Shown here: positions 49,325-60,294 of the stretch, in pieces
How the letters are laid out: every line of letters begins with the position of its first letter
Position numbering within the stretch: the first letter of the stretch is position 1
Assembly: GCF_000091545.1 (NCBI RefSeq)
Contig: NC_006461.1
Coordinates: 247,564-311,563, forward strand
Source: Thermus thermophilus HB8
GTDB taxonomy: Bacteria; Deinococcota; Deinococci; Deinococcales; Thermaceae
Reading direction: 5' to 3'
Length of the DNA: 64,000 nucleotides
Translations under genes and position numbers: made by a program
The notes under the pieces: generated by a model
What the model was told of the DNA's origin: nothing
The model's database searches: none
What the model saw: the letters and a program-made list of their open reading frames with translations, nothing else

Positions 49325-51151
49325 ATGAAGACCCCTGCTTGGTCCAGACTCGCCGGCTACGCCTGGGGCGTCCTCCTCTGGAACGTCCTCGTGGCCCTCT
49401 TCGGGGCCTACGTGCGGGCCACGGGCTCGGGGGCGGGGTGCGGGGCCCACTGGCCCACCTGCAACGGGGAGGTGATCCCCCGCGCGCCCCAGGTGGAGAC
49501 CCTCATTGAGTTCACCCACCGGGCCACCTCGGGCCTGGCCTTCCTCTCCGTCCTCGCCCTCTTCCTCTGGGCGCTCCGGGCCTTCCCCAAGGGGCACCCG
49601 GCCCGCTTCGGCGCCGGGCTTGCCCTCTTCTTCATGGTCACGGAGAGCCTGGTGGGGGCCTCCCTGGTCCTCTTCGGCTGGACGGCGGACAACGTAAGCC
49701 GGGAAAGGGCCGTGGTCCAGATGGTCCACCTGGCCAACACCTACTTCCTCCTCGCCGCCTTGGCCCTCACCGCCTGGTGGGCCTCCGGGGGAGGCCCCTT
49801 GCGCCTTCGGGGACAGGGGGCCGTGGGGCTCGCCCTCTTCCTCGGGCTTCTCGCCCTCCTCTTCCTGGGGATGAGCGGGGCGGTCACCGCCTTGGGAGAC
49901 CTCCTCTTCCCCGTGGGGAGCACCCTCGAGGCCCTGGAGCGCTCCCTGACCCCGGGCGAGCACTTCCTGGTGCGCCTCAGGGTCCTCCACCCCCTGATCG
50001 CCGTGAGCGTGGGGCTCTACGTGGTCTTCGCCGGGTATTTGGTGGCCCACCTGCGGCCCTCTCCCCTCACAAGGCGCCTTGCCCAGGGGCTCGCGTACCT
50101 CTACGGGGCCCAGCTCCTCGCCGGCCTCATCAACGTGGCCTTAAAGGCCCCGGTCTGGATGCAAATCCTCCACCTCCTCCTGGCCTACGCCATCTGGCTC
50201 CTCTTCGTCTTCCTCGCCACCTCCGCCCTGGAACGGGGCGCGAAGCGGGTGGAGCTCGGCGAGGGCGGCGAGGCGGTCCACCGGGGCACGGGCGGGGCCA
50301 CCTGGCGGGACTACCTCGCCCTCACCAAGCCCAGGGTGATCAGCCTTCTCCTCTTCACCGCCCTCTTCGGCGCCCTCATCGCCGCCAAGGGCTGGCCCGG
50401 CCTCGGGGTCTTTCTCGCCGTGGCCCTGGGAGGGTACATGATGGCCGGGGCGGCCAACGCCATCAACATGGTGGTGGACCGGGACATTGACGCCCGCATG
50501 AAGCGGACCGCCAAGCGGCCCACCGTAACCCAGCGGGTCTCCAGCCGGGACGCCCTCCTCTTCGCCTTCGCCCTCGCCGTCTTGGGGTTCGCCGTCCTCT
50601 GGTGGGGGGCGAACCTCCTCGCCGCCACCCTCGCCCTCATGGGCCTCATCTGGTACGTGCTGGTCTACACCCTCTACCTCAAGCGGCGCACCTGGCACAA
50701 CATCGTCATCGGCGGGGCCGCCGGGGCCTTCCCGCCCCTCGTGGGCTGGGCTGCGGTCACCGGGGAGCTCAGCCTCTTCGCCTGGTACCTCTTCGCCCTC
50801 ATCTTCTTCTGGACCCCGGTGCACTTCTGGGCCCTGGCCCTCATGATCCAGGACGACTACCGGGCGGTGGGGGTGCCCATGCTCCCCGTGGTCCTGGGGG
50901 AGCGGGCCACGGTGATCCAGATCGCCCTCTACGCCCTCCTCACCGCCCTGATCTCCCTGATGCCCCTCCTCCTCGGGGAGCTCGGCCTCCTCTACCTCGC
51001 GGCGAGCCTCCTCCTCAACGCCCTTCTCCTTCTGAAAAGCCTGGCCCTCTACCGCCGGCCCGAGCGGAGAACCGCGGTTTCCCTGTATAAATACTCCATG
51101 CTCTACCTGGCCCTGCTCTTCGCGGCCATGGCGGTAGACCGGGCAGTGTAA
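49325..51151 (+). CDS. ctaAB: haem A synthase CtaA fused to haem O synthase CtaB
   Basis: Bifunctional membrane protein for haem A of the caa3 oxidase. The CtaA half (about 1-310) has RATGSGAGCGAHWPTCNG (extracellular Cys pair region), FTHRATSGLAF and MVHLANTYFLL with haem His. The CtaB half (about 325-608) is a UbiA-type prenyltransferase: ALTKPRVISLLLFTALFGAL, the first Asp motif NMVVDRDIDARMKRT and YTLYLKRRTWHN. ATG 49325 (MKTPAWSRLAG) is preferred; a 9-codon longer start at 49298 has no ribosome site. It precedes caaB-caaA by 14 nt. Separate genes in most bacteria. Confidence 0.93.
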   Translation: MKTPAWSRLAGYAWGVLLWNVLVALFGAYVRATGSGAGCGAHWPTCNGEVIPRAPQVETLIEFTHRATSGLAFLSVLALFLWALRAFPKGHPARFGAGLALFFMVTESLVGASLVLFGWTADNVSRERAVVQMVHLANTYFLLAALALTAWWASGGGPLRLRGQGAVGLALFLGLLALLFLGMSGAVTALGDLLFPVGSTLEALERSLTPGEHFLVRLRVLHPLIAVSVGLYVVFAGYLVAHLRPSPLTRRLAQGLAYLYGAQLLAGLINVALKAPVWMQILHLLLAYAIWLLFVFLATSALERGAKRVELGEGGEAVHRGTGGATWRDYLALTKPRVISLLLFTALFGALIAAKGWPGLGVFLAVALGGYMMAGAANAINMVVDRDIDARMKRTAKRPTVTQRVSSRDALLFAFALAVLGFAVLWWGANLLAATLALMGLIWYVLVYTLYLKRRTWHNIVIGGAAGAFPPLVGWAAVTGELSLFAWYLFALIFFWTPVHFWALALMIQDDYRAVGVPMLPVVLGERATVIQIALYALLTALISLMPLLLGELGLLYLAASLLLNALLLLKSLALYRRPERRTAVSLYKYSMLYLALLFAAMAVDRAV

Positions 51152-51165
51152 AGGGAGGTAACGGG

Positions 51166-52179
51166 ATGCAGAGAAGCTTCGCGGCGCTAGGTCTTTGGGG
51201 TCTGTCCCTGGCCCAGGAGGCCCACCGGGTGGCCATCACCCACCCGGGCGGCTCCTTCAACCAGGAGGTGGCCTTCCTCTTCCCTTGGGTCTACTTCTTC
51301 TCCTTCCTGATCTTCCTGGTGGTGGCCGGGTCCTTGGCGTACGTCACCTGGAAGTTCCGGGCAAGGCCCGAGGACCAGGAGGAACCTCCCCAGATCCACG
51401 GGAACGACCGCCTCGAGGTGGTCTGGACCCTGATCCCCCTGGCCATCGTCTTCGTCCTCTTCGGCCTCACGGCCAAGGCCCTCATCCAGGTGAACCGGCC
51501 CATCCCTGGGGCCATGAAGGTGGAGGTCACCGGGTATCAGTTCTGGTGGGACTTCCACTACCCCGAGCTCGGCCTGCGCAACTCCAACGAGCTCGTCCTC
51601 CCCGCCGGGGTACCCGTGGAGCTGGAGATCACCTCCAAGGACGTGATCCACTCCTTCTGGGTGCCGGGCCTCGCCGGGAAGCGGGACGCCATTCCGGGAC
51701 AAACGACCCGGATCTCCTTTGAACCCAAGGAGCCCGGCCTCTACTACGGCTTCTGCGCCGAGCTCTGCGGGGCGAGCCACGCCCGCATGCTCTTCCGCGT
51801 CGTGGTCCTCCCCAAGGAGGAGTTTGACCGCTTCGTGGAGGCGGCCAAAGCCTCCCCGGCCCCCGTGGCCGATGAGCGGGGCCAGCAGGTCTTCCAGCAG
51901 AACTGCGCCGCCTGCCACGGCGTGGCCCGGAGCATGCCCCCCGCGGTCATCGGGCCCGAGCTTGGGCTTTGGGGCAACCGCACGAGCCTGGGGGCGGGCA
52001 TCGTGGAGAACACCCCGGAAAACCTCAAGGCCTGGATCCGCGACCCCGCGGGGATGAAGCCCGGGGTGAAGATGCCCGGCTTCCCCCAGCTCTCCGAGGA
52101 GGACCTGGACGCTCTGGTGCGCTACCTGGAGGGGCTCAAGGTGGAGGGGTTTGACTTCGGGGCCCTGCCCAAGTTCTAA
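51166..52179 (+). CDS. caaB: caa3-type cytochrome c oxidase subunit II fused to cytochrome c (IIc)
   Basis: Electron entry subunit of the caa3 oxidase. Signal/N-terminal segment, two membrane helices (about 38-62 and 83-105), then the CuA cupredoxin domain with ligands in KDVIHSFWVPG and FCAELCGASHARM (two Cys, Glu, His, Met, about 205-217). A fused class I cytochrome c (about 238-337) has the haem site NCAACHG and the axial Met in GVKMPGF. A GGAGGT ribosome site precedes the ATG. Part of the ctaAB-caaB-caaA operon. Confidence 0.97.
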   Translation: MQRSFAALGLWGLSLAQEAHRVAITHPGGSFNQEVAFLFPWVYFFSFLIFLVVAGSLAYVTWKFRARPEDQEEPPQIHGNDRLEVVWTLIPLAIVFVLFGLTAKALIQVNRPIPGAMKVEVTGYQFWWDFHYPELGLRNSNELVLPAGVPVELEITSKDVIHSFWVPGLAGKRDAIPGQTTRISFEPKEPGLYYGFCAELCGASHARMLFRVVVLPKEEFDRFVEAAKASPAPVADERGQQVFQQNCAACHGVARSMPPAVIGPELGLWGNRTSLGAGIVENTPENLKAWIRDPAGMKPGVKMPGFPQLSEEDLDALVRYLEGLKVEGFDFGALPKF

Positions 52180-54567
<2,388 letters not shown>

Positions 54568-54578
54568 TCAAGAAGGCC

Positions 54579-54610
54579 GCAAAGCCCCCCGCTTAGGCGG
54601 GGGGCTTTGC
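54579..54610 (+). terminator. hairpin terminator after caaA
   Basis: A perfect 14-bp stem, GCAAAGCCCCCCGC with loop TTAG. It ends the cta/caa operon. Confidence 0.75.
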
Positions 54611-54626
54611 TATGAAAAGGGAAGGG

Positions 54627-55331
54627 ATGCGGCTTTTGGTGGTGGACTTTGACTACTTCTTCCCCGTGCCCCAAGACCCCAGGGACCCCTTGGCCCCCCT
54701 CTTCGCCTGGGCCCACTTTGAAACCCCCTACTACCTCCTCGAGGCCTGGGAGGAGCGGGCCTTGGCCTTCCTCCTCCGGGGGCTTTCCCTGCCCGAGGCC
54801 CGGGGTTGGGAGGGGTTTTGGGGGCGCTTCGCCTTCGCGCGGGAAGCGGTGCTCTACTACGCCGAAAGCAACGCCCTCGCCTTCCACCCCGAGGTGCGCC
54901 GGGGCGTGGAAGAGGTGGTCCTCTTTGACGCCCACCACGACGCGGGCTACCGCCCCTTGGGGGAGGAGCCCGCCTGCGACGACTGGATGGTCTTCTACCA
55001 CCGCCTAGGGGCGAGGCTTCGGGTCTACTACCCCCCTTGGCGGGACCCCTCCTTGGAGCCCGAGCCAAAGGTGCCCGTGGCCCTCGAGGTGGACCCCGGG
55101 GGGAGGGTGGAGGGGGTGTTCCACCGCGTCTTCGTCTGCCGGAGCGGGGCCTGGGTGCCTCCCTGGGCCGACCCCGGCTTCTTCGCCTTTCTGGAAGAAG
55201 CTCCCTTGCCCAAGGTGGCCCTCGAGGCCCTCCTTCCCAGGCCCTTTTCCCTGGAGGCCCTGAAGCGGCGGGTGGCCCTCGAGGGGTTCGGCCTGCGCTT
55301 CATGGAGCGCCTGAAAGGCAGGGCCGGCTAA
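54627..55331 (+). CDS. hypothetical protein with an arginase-like DAHHD motif
   Basis: A 234-residue soluble protein, MRLLVVDFDYFFPVPQDPRD at the start and VEEVVLFDAHHDAGYRPLG near residue 100. The Asp-rich start and the DAHHD motif are like the metal sites of the UPF0489/arginase-related fold, but I cannot confirm the family. It may bind a metal. ATG 54627 is preferred over 54612 because GGGAAGGG lies before it. It sits alone between the oxidase operon and the tRNA cluster. Function unknown. Confidence 0.5.
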   Translation: MRLLVVDFDYFFPVPQDPRDPLAPLFAWAHFETPYYLLEAWEERALAFLLRGLSLPEARGWEGFWGRFAFAREAVLYYAESNALAFHPEVRRGVEEVVLFDAHHDAGYRPLGEEPACDDWMVFYHRLGARLRVYYPPWRDPSLEPEPKVPVALEVDPGGRVEGVFHRVFVCRSGAWVPPWADPGFFAFLEEAPLPKVALEALLPRPFSLEALKRRVALEGFGLRFMERLKGRAG

Positions 55332-55335
55332 GCGG

Positions 55336-55364
55336 TGGACAACCCTCTCCCCTTGGCCTATAAT
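55336..55364 (+). promoter_or_regulatory. tRNA operon promoter
   Basis: TGGACA (55336-55341) and a perfect TATAAT (55359-55364) with a 17-nt spacer; the start would be near 55371, 7 nt before tRNA-Lys. Confidence 0.82.
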
Positions 55365-55377
55365 CACAAAGGCTATT

Positions 55378-55453
55378 GGGCCGTTAGCTCAGCTGGCAGA
55401 GCAACCGACTTTTAATCGGTAGGTCGCAGGTTCGAATCCTGCACGGCCCACCA
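55378..55453 (+). tRNA. tRNA-Lys (anticodon TTT)
   Basis: A 76-nt cloverleaf with acceptor GGGCCGT / ACGGCCC, anticodon stem ACCGA/TCGGT with loop CTTTTAA, T-arm GCAGGTTCGAATCCTGC and encoded CCA. Confidence 0.97.
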
Positions 55454-55459
55454 AGCCGA

Positions 55460-55534
55460 GGCCCCATCGTCTAGCGGTTAGGACGCGGCCCTCTCAAGGC
55501 CGAAACGGGGGTTCGATTCCCCCTGGGGTCACCA
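55460..55534 (+). tRNA. tRNA-Glu (anticodon CTC)
   Basis: A 75-nt cloverleaf: acceptor GGCCCCA / TGGGGTC (one G-T pair), anticodon loop CTCTCAA, T-arm GGGGGTTCGATTCCCCC, encoded CCA. The discriminator base is A. Confidence 0.96.
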
Positions 55535-55535
55535 C

Positions 55536-55612
55536 GGGCGGCTAGCTCAGCTGGCCAGAGCACTCGCCTTACAAGCGAGGGGTCAGAGGTTCAAGTCCTC
55601 TGCCGCCCACCA
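55536..55612 (+). tRNA. tRNA-Val (anticodon TAC)
   Basis: A 77-nt cloverleaf: acceptor GGGCGGC / GCCGCCC, anticodon loop CTTACAA, T-arm CAGAGGTTCAAGTCCTCTG, encoded CCA. One base separates it from tRNA-Glu. Confidence 0.96.
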
Positions 55613-55616
55613 GGCG

Positions 55617-55646
55617 GGGCGGGCCCTTTGGGCCCGCCCTTTCTTT
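55617..55646 (+). terminator. intrinsic terminator of the tRNA operon
   Basis: A 10-bp stem, GGGCGGGCCC / GGGCCCGCCC with loop TTT, followed by TTTCTTT. Confidence 0.85.
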
Positions 55647-55707
55647 CCCCGCCCCGGGACCCCACCCTTTCTCCCTGCATTCTTCGCTCGGCTAGCCCCT
55701 TGAGAAC

Positions 55708-55751
55708 CCTTTACCGGGGCCCCCATGCTGGCGCAAGCCGGCATGGGGTGG
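55708..55751 (-). repeat. hairpin repeat, copy 3 (behind the MFS gene)
   Basis: On the minus strand CCCCATGCCGGC, loop region TTGC, GCCAGCATGGGG, then the tail GCCCCGGTAAAGG. The closest relatives are at 46619 and 47939. It begins 3 nt after the MFS stop, as the other copies do after their genes. One stem mismatch (A opposite C) is seen. Confidence 0.72.
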
Positions 55752-55753
55752 GA

Positions 55754-56974
55754 TCACACCTCCGGAAGCCGCCGGACCGCCCAGAGGCCCAGGACGGCCA
55801 GGCCCGCGGAGAGGAGGAAGAGCGCCCCGTAGCCCCAAGCCCCCACCACCCACCCTCCGAGGACCGGGGAGAAGGCGAAGAGGCCCAGGAAGCTGTTGGC
55901 GAGGCCCACGGTGGCGGTCCGCTCCTCGGGCGGGGCCAGGTTGAGGAGGTAGGTGTTGCCGGCGATGCCCAAGGCGGCAAGGTAGGCCCCCTGCAGGAAG
56001 AAGACCAAGGCGAAGGCCCCGGGGGGAAGGGCGAGGGCGAGGAGGGGCGTGGCGAGCACCAGCACCCCCCCTCCGAGAAAGACGGCCTTCGCCCCCCTCC
56101 GGGCCAGGGCGGACCAGAGGGCGTTGGAGAGGATGAAGGCCAGGGCGTTGAGGGCGAGGTAGAGGCCGAGCTCCGCCTCCTTCCCCAAGACCCGGACCGC
56201 GTAGGCGGCGTAGAAGGGCTCCACCATGCCCGCAAGCCCCAGGAAGAGCCGGGCCGTGAGGTAGGCGCGAAACCCGGGGCGCCTCAGGGGAAGGCGGAGG
56301 TCGGTGCGCCCCACCGCCACCTCCTCCTCGGGCTCCTCCACCCGCCCGAAGACGTACCACGCCGCCCCGTAGGCCAGGGTCCCCAGGGCGAAGAGGAGGG
56401 CGTAGCCCAGGGGAAAGGGAAGGTCCAGGCCCAGAAGGGCCCGCACGCCGAAGCCGGCCAGAAAGGCCAAAACCCCGCCTCCCATGTAGATCGCGGCGAA
56501 GAGCCCGGGCCGCTCCTCGCGGGGCACGGCCTTGGCCAACACCTCCCAGTAGGGCAGGCTGGCCACGGCGGTGAAGAGGGCGAAAAGAAAAAGCCCCGCC
56601 AGGAAAACGCCGAGAAGCAGGCCCGGCCACGCCCCAAGGAAGAAGGCCCCAAAGACGAGAAGCAAAAGCCCCGCGAAGCGGAAGGCCGAGGCCCTGCGGT
56701 AGAGGGGAAGCTTCCGCCCGTGGCGCGCCACCCACCCCACCAAAAGGGCCTGAGGGAGCAGGCCCCCCGCCAGGGGAAGGGCGGGGACGAGGCCGATGAG
56801 GACCGGGGAGGCCCCGAGGCGGGCGGCGAAGCTCGCCAGGATGATGTTGGGGTTCATCAGCGTGTCCCCGAGCCAGATCAGCCAGCCGTTGAGGAGGATC
56901 CGGCCCCGGTTCCCGCGAAGCCCGCCTAAAATGCTAAGGATGATCCTCCTGCCCTCCCTCGGTCCCCTCCACAT
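55754..56974 (-). CDS. major facilitator superfamily transporter
   Basis: A 406-residue membrane protein with about 12 helices. MFS pattern: WLIWLGDTLMNPNIILASFA in helix 1 and loop 2-3 GWVARHGRKLPLY (about residue 82-94), and a motif-C-like GGWVVGAWGYGALFL at the end. It is not close to the MFS gene at 2961. Substrate unknown. The start ATG 56974 makes its 5' end overlap the divergent gene at 56940 by 35 nt; no shorter ATG/GTG start is evident before helix 1. Confidence 0.8.
   Translation of the reverse strand: MWRGPREGRRIILSILGGLRGNRGRILLNGWLIWLGDTLMNPNIILASFAARLGASPVLIGLVPALPLAGGLLPQALLVGWVARHGRKLPLYRRASAFRFAGLLLLVFGAFFLGAWPGLLLGVFLAGLFLFALFTAVASLPYWEVLAKAVPREERPGLFAAIYMGGGVLAFLAGFGVRALLGLDLPFPLGYALLFALGTLAYGAAWYVFGRVEEPEEEVAVGRTDLRLPLRRPGFRAYLTARLFLGLAGMVEPFYAAYAVRVLGKEAELGLYLALNALAFILSNALWSALARRGAKAVFLGGGVLVLATPLLALALPPGAFALVFFLQGAYLAALGIAGNTYLLNLAPPEERTATVGLANSFLGLFAFSPVLGGWVVGAWGYGALFLLSAGLAVLGLWAVRRLPEV
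56927..56932 (+). promoter_or_regulatory. leaderless -10 box (TAAAAT) for the TPR-like gene
   Basis: TAAAAT, 7 nt, then ATG 56940. The box lies inside the coding start of the divergent MFS gene. Confidence 0.5.
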
Positions 56975-57896
56975 ACTCCACCCACGCTACAACGCCGCCA
57001 CGGTCCTGGCCATCCTCGAGGCGGCCAACCCCCCCGTGGTCTACCTGGCCTCCCACTCCGAGGCCTCCCTCGCCGAGGGCACCTGGCGGGAGGAGGACCC
57101 CCTCCTCTTCCACCTCCTCCCCTGGGCGGAGGCGCGGGGCGTGCCCGTGGTGCCCGTGGACCGGGAGGCCCACCTGAAGGGGGAGGCGGAGGCCTTCCGG
57201 GAGGCCTTGGCCCAGTACCCGGCGGCCCGGCCCCACCTGGAGCGCCTGGCCGCCTTTGACCGGGACCTCTCCGCCCTCCTGCAAAGGCCCCTCACCCCGG
57301 AGCGCCTCTACGCCCCCGAGTTCCTGGGCGAGCTCGGCGCCCTCTACGAGGGCTTCGTCCGTGCCTTCGGCGAGGGCCCGGCCACGGGCTTCCGGGCCAG
57401 GCGGGTGGCGGGGGTGGTGGAGGCGCTGAAGGGCCGGGAGGGGGCCGTGGTGGCGGACCTTTTGGACTTCCTCCTTCTCCTCGAGGCCTTCCCCCAGGAA
57501 GGCCCCCCGCCCCACCGGCCCACGGAGGCGGAGCGCGTCCGGGCCCTTTTGGACCGGGCCTGGCTCCTTAAGGAGGAGGACGACTGGGGCGCGCTTGTGG
57601 AGCAGCTCTTCGCCATCGGCTCCCCGGAGGCCCTGTACCTTGCGGCCCAGGTCTACCTGGCCTCGGGGCAGTGGGAGGACGCCCTGGCCCTCATGGAGGA
57701 GGTCTTCCGCATGGACTTCCAGCACCCAGGCTACCTCCCGGGGTACGTCCTGGCCCGGATGGGGCAGCTTCTGGACCTCGCCGGGGAGCGGGAGCGGGCC
57801 TTACGGGCCTACCGGGGGGTCCTGGCCCTCTCCTGGGCCCCGGAGGAGGCGAGGGCCGTGGCCCTGGCGGGGCTGAAGACGCCTTTCCGCCTCTAA
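56940..57896 (+). CDS. protein with TPR-like C-terminus, function unknown
   Basis: A 318-residue soluble protein. The N-terminal half (HPRYNAATVLAILEAANPPV, VVYLASHSEASLAEG, EARGVPVVPVDREAHLKGEA) has an alternating strand-helix pattern weakly like TraB/PrgY-type domains, which I cannot confirm. The C-terminal part (SPEALYLAAQVYLASGQWED, ALALMEEVFR, LARMGQLLDLAGERERALR) is a tetratricopeptide-type helical repeat, about residues 220-305. ATG 56940 is chosen over upstream in-frame starts by the -10 box. Not recognised further. Confidence 0.6.
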   Translation: MILLPSLGPLHILHPRYNAATVLAILEAANPPVVYLASHSEASLAEGTWREEDPLLFHLLPWAEARGVPVVPVDREAHLKGEAEAFREALAQYPAARPHLERLAAFDRDLSALLQRPLTPERLYAPEFLGELGALYEGFVRAFGEGPATGFRARRVAGVVEALKGREGAVVADLLDFLLLLEAFPQEGPPPHRPTEAERVRALLDRAWLLKEEDDWGALVEQLFAIGSPEALYLAAQVYLASGQWEDALALMEEVFRMDFQHPGYLPGYVLARMGQLLDLAGERERALRAYRGVLALSWAPEEARAVALAGLKTPFRL

Positions 57897-57952
57897 GCGG
57901 AAGCCGCGGTGGGGGCTCTCCAACCAGGGCATTTGTCCCGGAAGCGGGGGGC

Positions 57953-57958
57953 TATCCT
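57953..57958 (+). promoter_or_regulatory. leaderless -10 box (TATCCT) for the hypothetical gene at 57965
   Basis: TATCCT, then 6 nt, then ATG 57965. Confidence 0.45.
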
Positions 57959-57964
57959 TAGGGC

Positions 57965-58408
57965 ATGGAGGTCCAGCTCCGCAGGGCCCGCCGCGCCATG
58001 TACCTCCGCCTCGCCGCCTGGCACGCGGGGCCCCTGGGCCTCGCCTGGGCGGGGCGGCCGGAGCTCGCCCCCCGCTACCCGGAGGCCTACGCCCGCTGTG
58101 GCGGGGCCCCGGGGCTGGCCTGCGCCGGCGTGGGGGGGGAGCCCCGCGTCTGCCTGGTCCGCCGCCTGGAAAGGCTCGCCCGGAGCGCCGAGCGGGGCGG
58201 AAGGCGGCGCCGCGCCCAGGAGAAGGCCTTGGTGGAAGAGCTTCTCCTCTGCGTGGGCCACCTCCAAAAGGAGCTTCCCCCCGAGTTCCTTCCCCTCCTC
58301 GAGGCCACGGAAAAGGCCCTGCGCCAAGACCTGGACTACCTCCGAAGCGCCGCCTCAGCGCCCCTTTCGCCCGAGCAGAAAGGCCAGGACCAGGGACAAG
58401 GCCCCTAG
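57965..58408 (+). CDS. hypothetical protein, Arg-rich
   Basis: A 147-residue protein, basic at the start (MEVQLRRARRAMYLRLAAWH) and with a long predicted helix in the second half (AQEKALVEELLLCVGHLQKE). Five Cys do not form a clear metal motif. No family recognised. The -10 box 6 nt upstream and good start support a real gene. Its 3' end overlaps the convergent gene by 54 nt, which is unusual here. Confidence 0.5.
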   Translation: MEVQLRRARRAMYLRLAAWHAGPLGLAWAGRPELAPRYPEAYARCGGAPGLACAGVGGEPRVCLVRRLERLARSAERGGRRRRAQEKALVEELLLCVGHLQKELPPEFLPLLEATEKALRQDLDYLRSAASAPLSPEQKGQDQGQGP

Positions 58409-59059
58409 GCCGAAGGCGGCGAGGCTTGGGGCCTCCAGGGCGAACCGCTTGGGGCGCAAGGGCCTGAGCACCCCCTCCTGGTAGGCGGCCCTTGGGTCCT
58501 CGGGGCGGAGGGCGAGGACGTCCACCACTGGGGGCATGCCCAAGGGGGCCCCCAGGACCCAGGCCCCCCCTTCCGGGGAAACGGGGCGCAGGTACCAGGG
58601 GGCGAAGGGGTCAAAGAGCCCCACCGCCCCGTAGTAGCCGTACTCCCCCGGGGGAAGGCCTGTGGACCAGACCACCCACTCCCCCTCCCGCCAGGCCCCC
58701 ACCGCCTCCCTCTTCCCCTCGGGGCTTTTCCGCTCCACCCCGAAGCCCGTGACCACGAAGGCCGCCTCCCACCCCTGGCCCGGGGGGGTGCGGAGGCCGG
58801 GAAGAAGGGCCTCCTCCCCGCCCGGGGCGAGGTCCAGGTAGACCAGGGCCGTGGCCAGGCTGAAGCCCAAGGGCCCGCCCAAGGGGTTGGGGTAGCGGGC
58901 GAGCCGCAGCTTGAGGACGAGCTCCCCCTCCCGAACCTCCCCGGCCAAGGCGGTGAGGTCGGCGTACCCCTCCCCGGCCTCCCGGTAAAGGGCGGCCTGG
59001 GGATAGAGGTAGGCGAGGCCGTGGGCGTCCCCGAGGGGGTCTTGAAAGAGGAACAGCAC
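58355..59059 (-). CDS. C-terminally membrane-anchored protein with glucodextranase-C-like beta domain
   Basis: A 234-residue protein. Near the start, FLFQDPLGDAHGLAYLYPQA followed by YADLTALAGEV fits the DP-GD-GP-YxYP pattern of the beta-sandwich domain found at the C-termini of glucodextranase and amylopullulanase-type enzymes. One membrane helix is at the C-terminus (AAFGLGALSLVLAFLLGRKG). No signal peptide is evident. It lies 8 nt after yvcK, so it is probably the last gene of that operon. A role in sugar binding or surface sensing is only a guess. Confidence 0.6.
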   Translation of the reverse strand: MLFLFQDPLGDAHGLAYLYPQAALYREAGEGYADLTALAGEVREGELVLKLRLARYPNPLGGPLGFSLATALVYLDLAPGGEEALLPGLRTPPGQGWEAAFVVTGFGVERKSPEGKREAVGAWREGEWVVWSTGLPPGEYGYYGAVGLFDPFAPWYLRPVSPEGGAWVLGAPLGMPPVVDVLALRPEDPRAAYQEGVLRPLRPKRFALEAPSLAAFGLGALSLVLAFLLGRKGR

Positions 59060-59067
59060 GGGCCCCT

Positions 59068-60294
59068 TTATACCAGCTTCAGCACCGCCCGCGCCAGCTT
59101 CTTGGGGTCGTGCTGGGCAAGCTCCCCCGCCTCGCGGAAGTCCCCCTCCAGCACCCGCACCCCGTCCACCCTGAAGGGACGGGGGTCGTAGGCCACGGGG
59201 TGGCGCCCCTCGGCGGCGTAGCGCCGGAGCACCGGCTCGGGGATGGGGGCGGTGTGGACCACCACCACGTCCGGCCTCCGCCCCAGGTGGTGGGCCACGG
59301 CCTTGTAGTGGTCGTAGGCGGTGTACCCGTCCGTCTCCCCGGGCTCGGTCATGAGGTTGACCACGTAGACCACAAGGGCCCCCGACCGCCGCACCGCCTC
59401 GCGGATGGGCCCGGGGAGGAAGCTGGGGATGACGCTGGTGTAGAGGCTCCCAGGCCCCAGAAGGACGAGGTCCGCCCGGCGGAGGGCCTCGAGGACCTCC
59501 CCCATGACCACGCTGGGCTCAGGCTCCAGCCCCACCTCCCGTACCCGGCCCCCGGCCTCCCTCAAGGCCACCTCCCCCACCACCCTCCGCCCGTCCTGGA
59601 GGCGGGCGGCGAGGCGCACCGCCTGGGGCGTGGCGGGCAGGACCTGGCCCCGAAGGTTCAGGATGGCGTTGGCCTGGCGCACCGCCTCGGCGAAGTCCCC
59701 GCTCGCCTCGTACAGGGTGACGAGGAAGAGGTTGCCGAAGGTGTGGCCGGAAAACTCCCCCCGGTGGAAACGGTAGGCAAGGAGGCGGGGAAGGGCGGGG
59801 TGGTCGGAGAGGGCGGCCAGGCAGTCCACCAGGTCCCCCACCGCCGGGAGGCCGTAGGCGAGCCTGAGCCGCCCCGTGGAGCCCCCGTCGTCCGTGACCG
59901 CCACCACGGCGGTGAGGTTGGCCGTCCCCTCCTTGAGGCCGGAAAGGGCCCGGGAAAGCCCCGTCCCCCCCCCGAAGGCCACGACCCTAGGCCCCCGCTC
60001 CAGCCGCCTTCGGACGTAGACCCGTTCCGGCACCTCCTCGGGCCGGGTGAAGGCGGAAAGCATGCTCCGGTTCATGGCCCGCACCCCGAGGACCAGAAGC
60101 CCCCCACCCAGGGCGGCGACCCCCCAGGCGGCGAGGGGCGGCAGGGCGGGCAAGGGGAGGGCCTGGCCCAGCCCCCAGGCCGCCATACCCACCCCGAGGC
60201 CCGCCAGGGCGGCGTAGCGCTTGACCCGCATCCCGGGGTGGAGCCAGCGCCACGCCGGGTGGGCCCACACGCCCCTACCCTTCCCGCTCCACAT
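59068..60294 (-). CDS. yvcK: YvcK/CofD-like gluconeogenesis factor with N-terminal membrane helices
   Basis: Regulator of carbon flow and peptidoglycan synthesis of the YvcK family (UDP-sugar binding in relatives). The core begins RVVAFGGGTGLSRALSGLKE (about residue 103), then TAVVAVTDDGGSTGRLRLAY and LLGPGSLYTSVIPSFLPGPI. Two membrane helices (about 27-68) precede it, as in actinobacterial and Deinococcus-type forms. ATG 60294 overlaps rapZ by 20 nt; ATG 60231 (MRVKRYAALAG) is a possible later start. rapZ-yvcK pairing is widely conserved. Confidence 0.88.
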   Translation of the reverse strand: MWSGKGRGVWAHPAWRWLHPGMRVKRYAALAGLGVGMAAWGLGQALPLPALPPLAAWGVAALGGGLLVLGVRAMNRSMLSAFTRPEEVPERVYVRRRLERGPRVVAFGGGTGLSRALSGLKEGTANLTAVVAVTDDGGSTGRLRLAYGLPAVGDLVDCLAALSDHPALPRLLAYRFHRGEFSGHTFGNLFLVTLYEASGDFAEAVRQANAILNLRGQVLPATPQAVRLAARLQDGRRVVGEVALREAGGRVREVGLEPEPSVVMGEVLEALRRADLVLLGPGSLYTSVIPSFLPGPIREAVRRSGALVVYVVNLMTEPGETDGYTAYDHYKAVAHHLGRRPDVVVVHTAPIPEPVLRRYAAEGRHPVAYDPRPFRVDGVRVLEGDFREAGELAQHDPKKLARAVLKLV

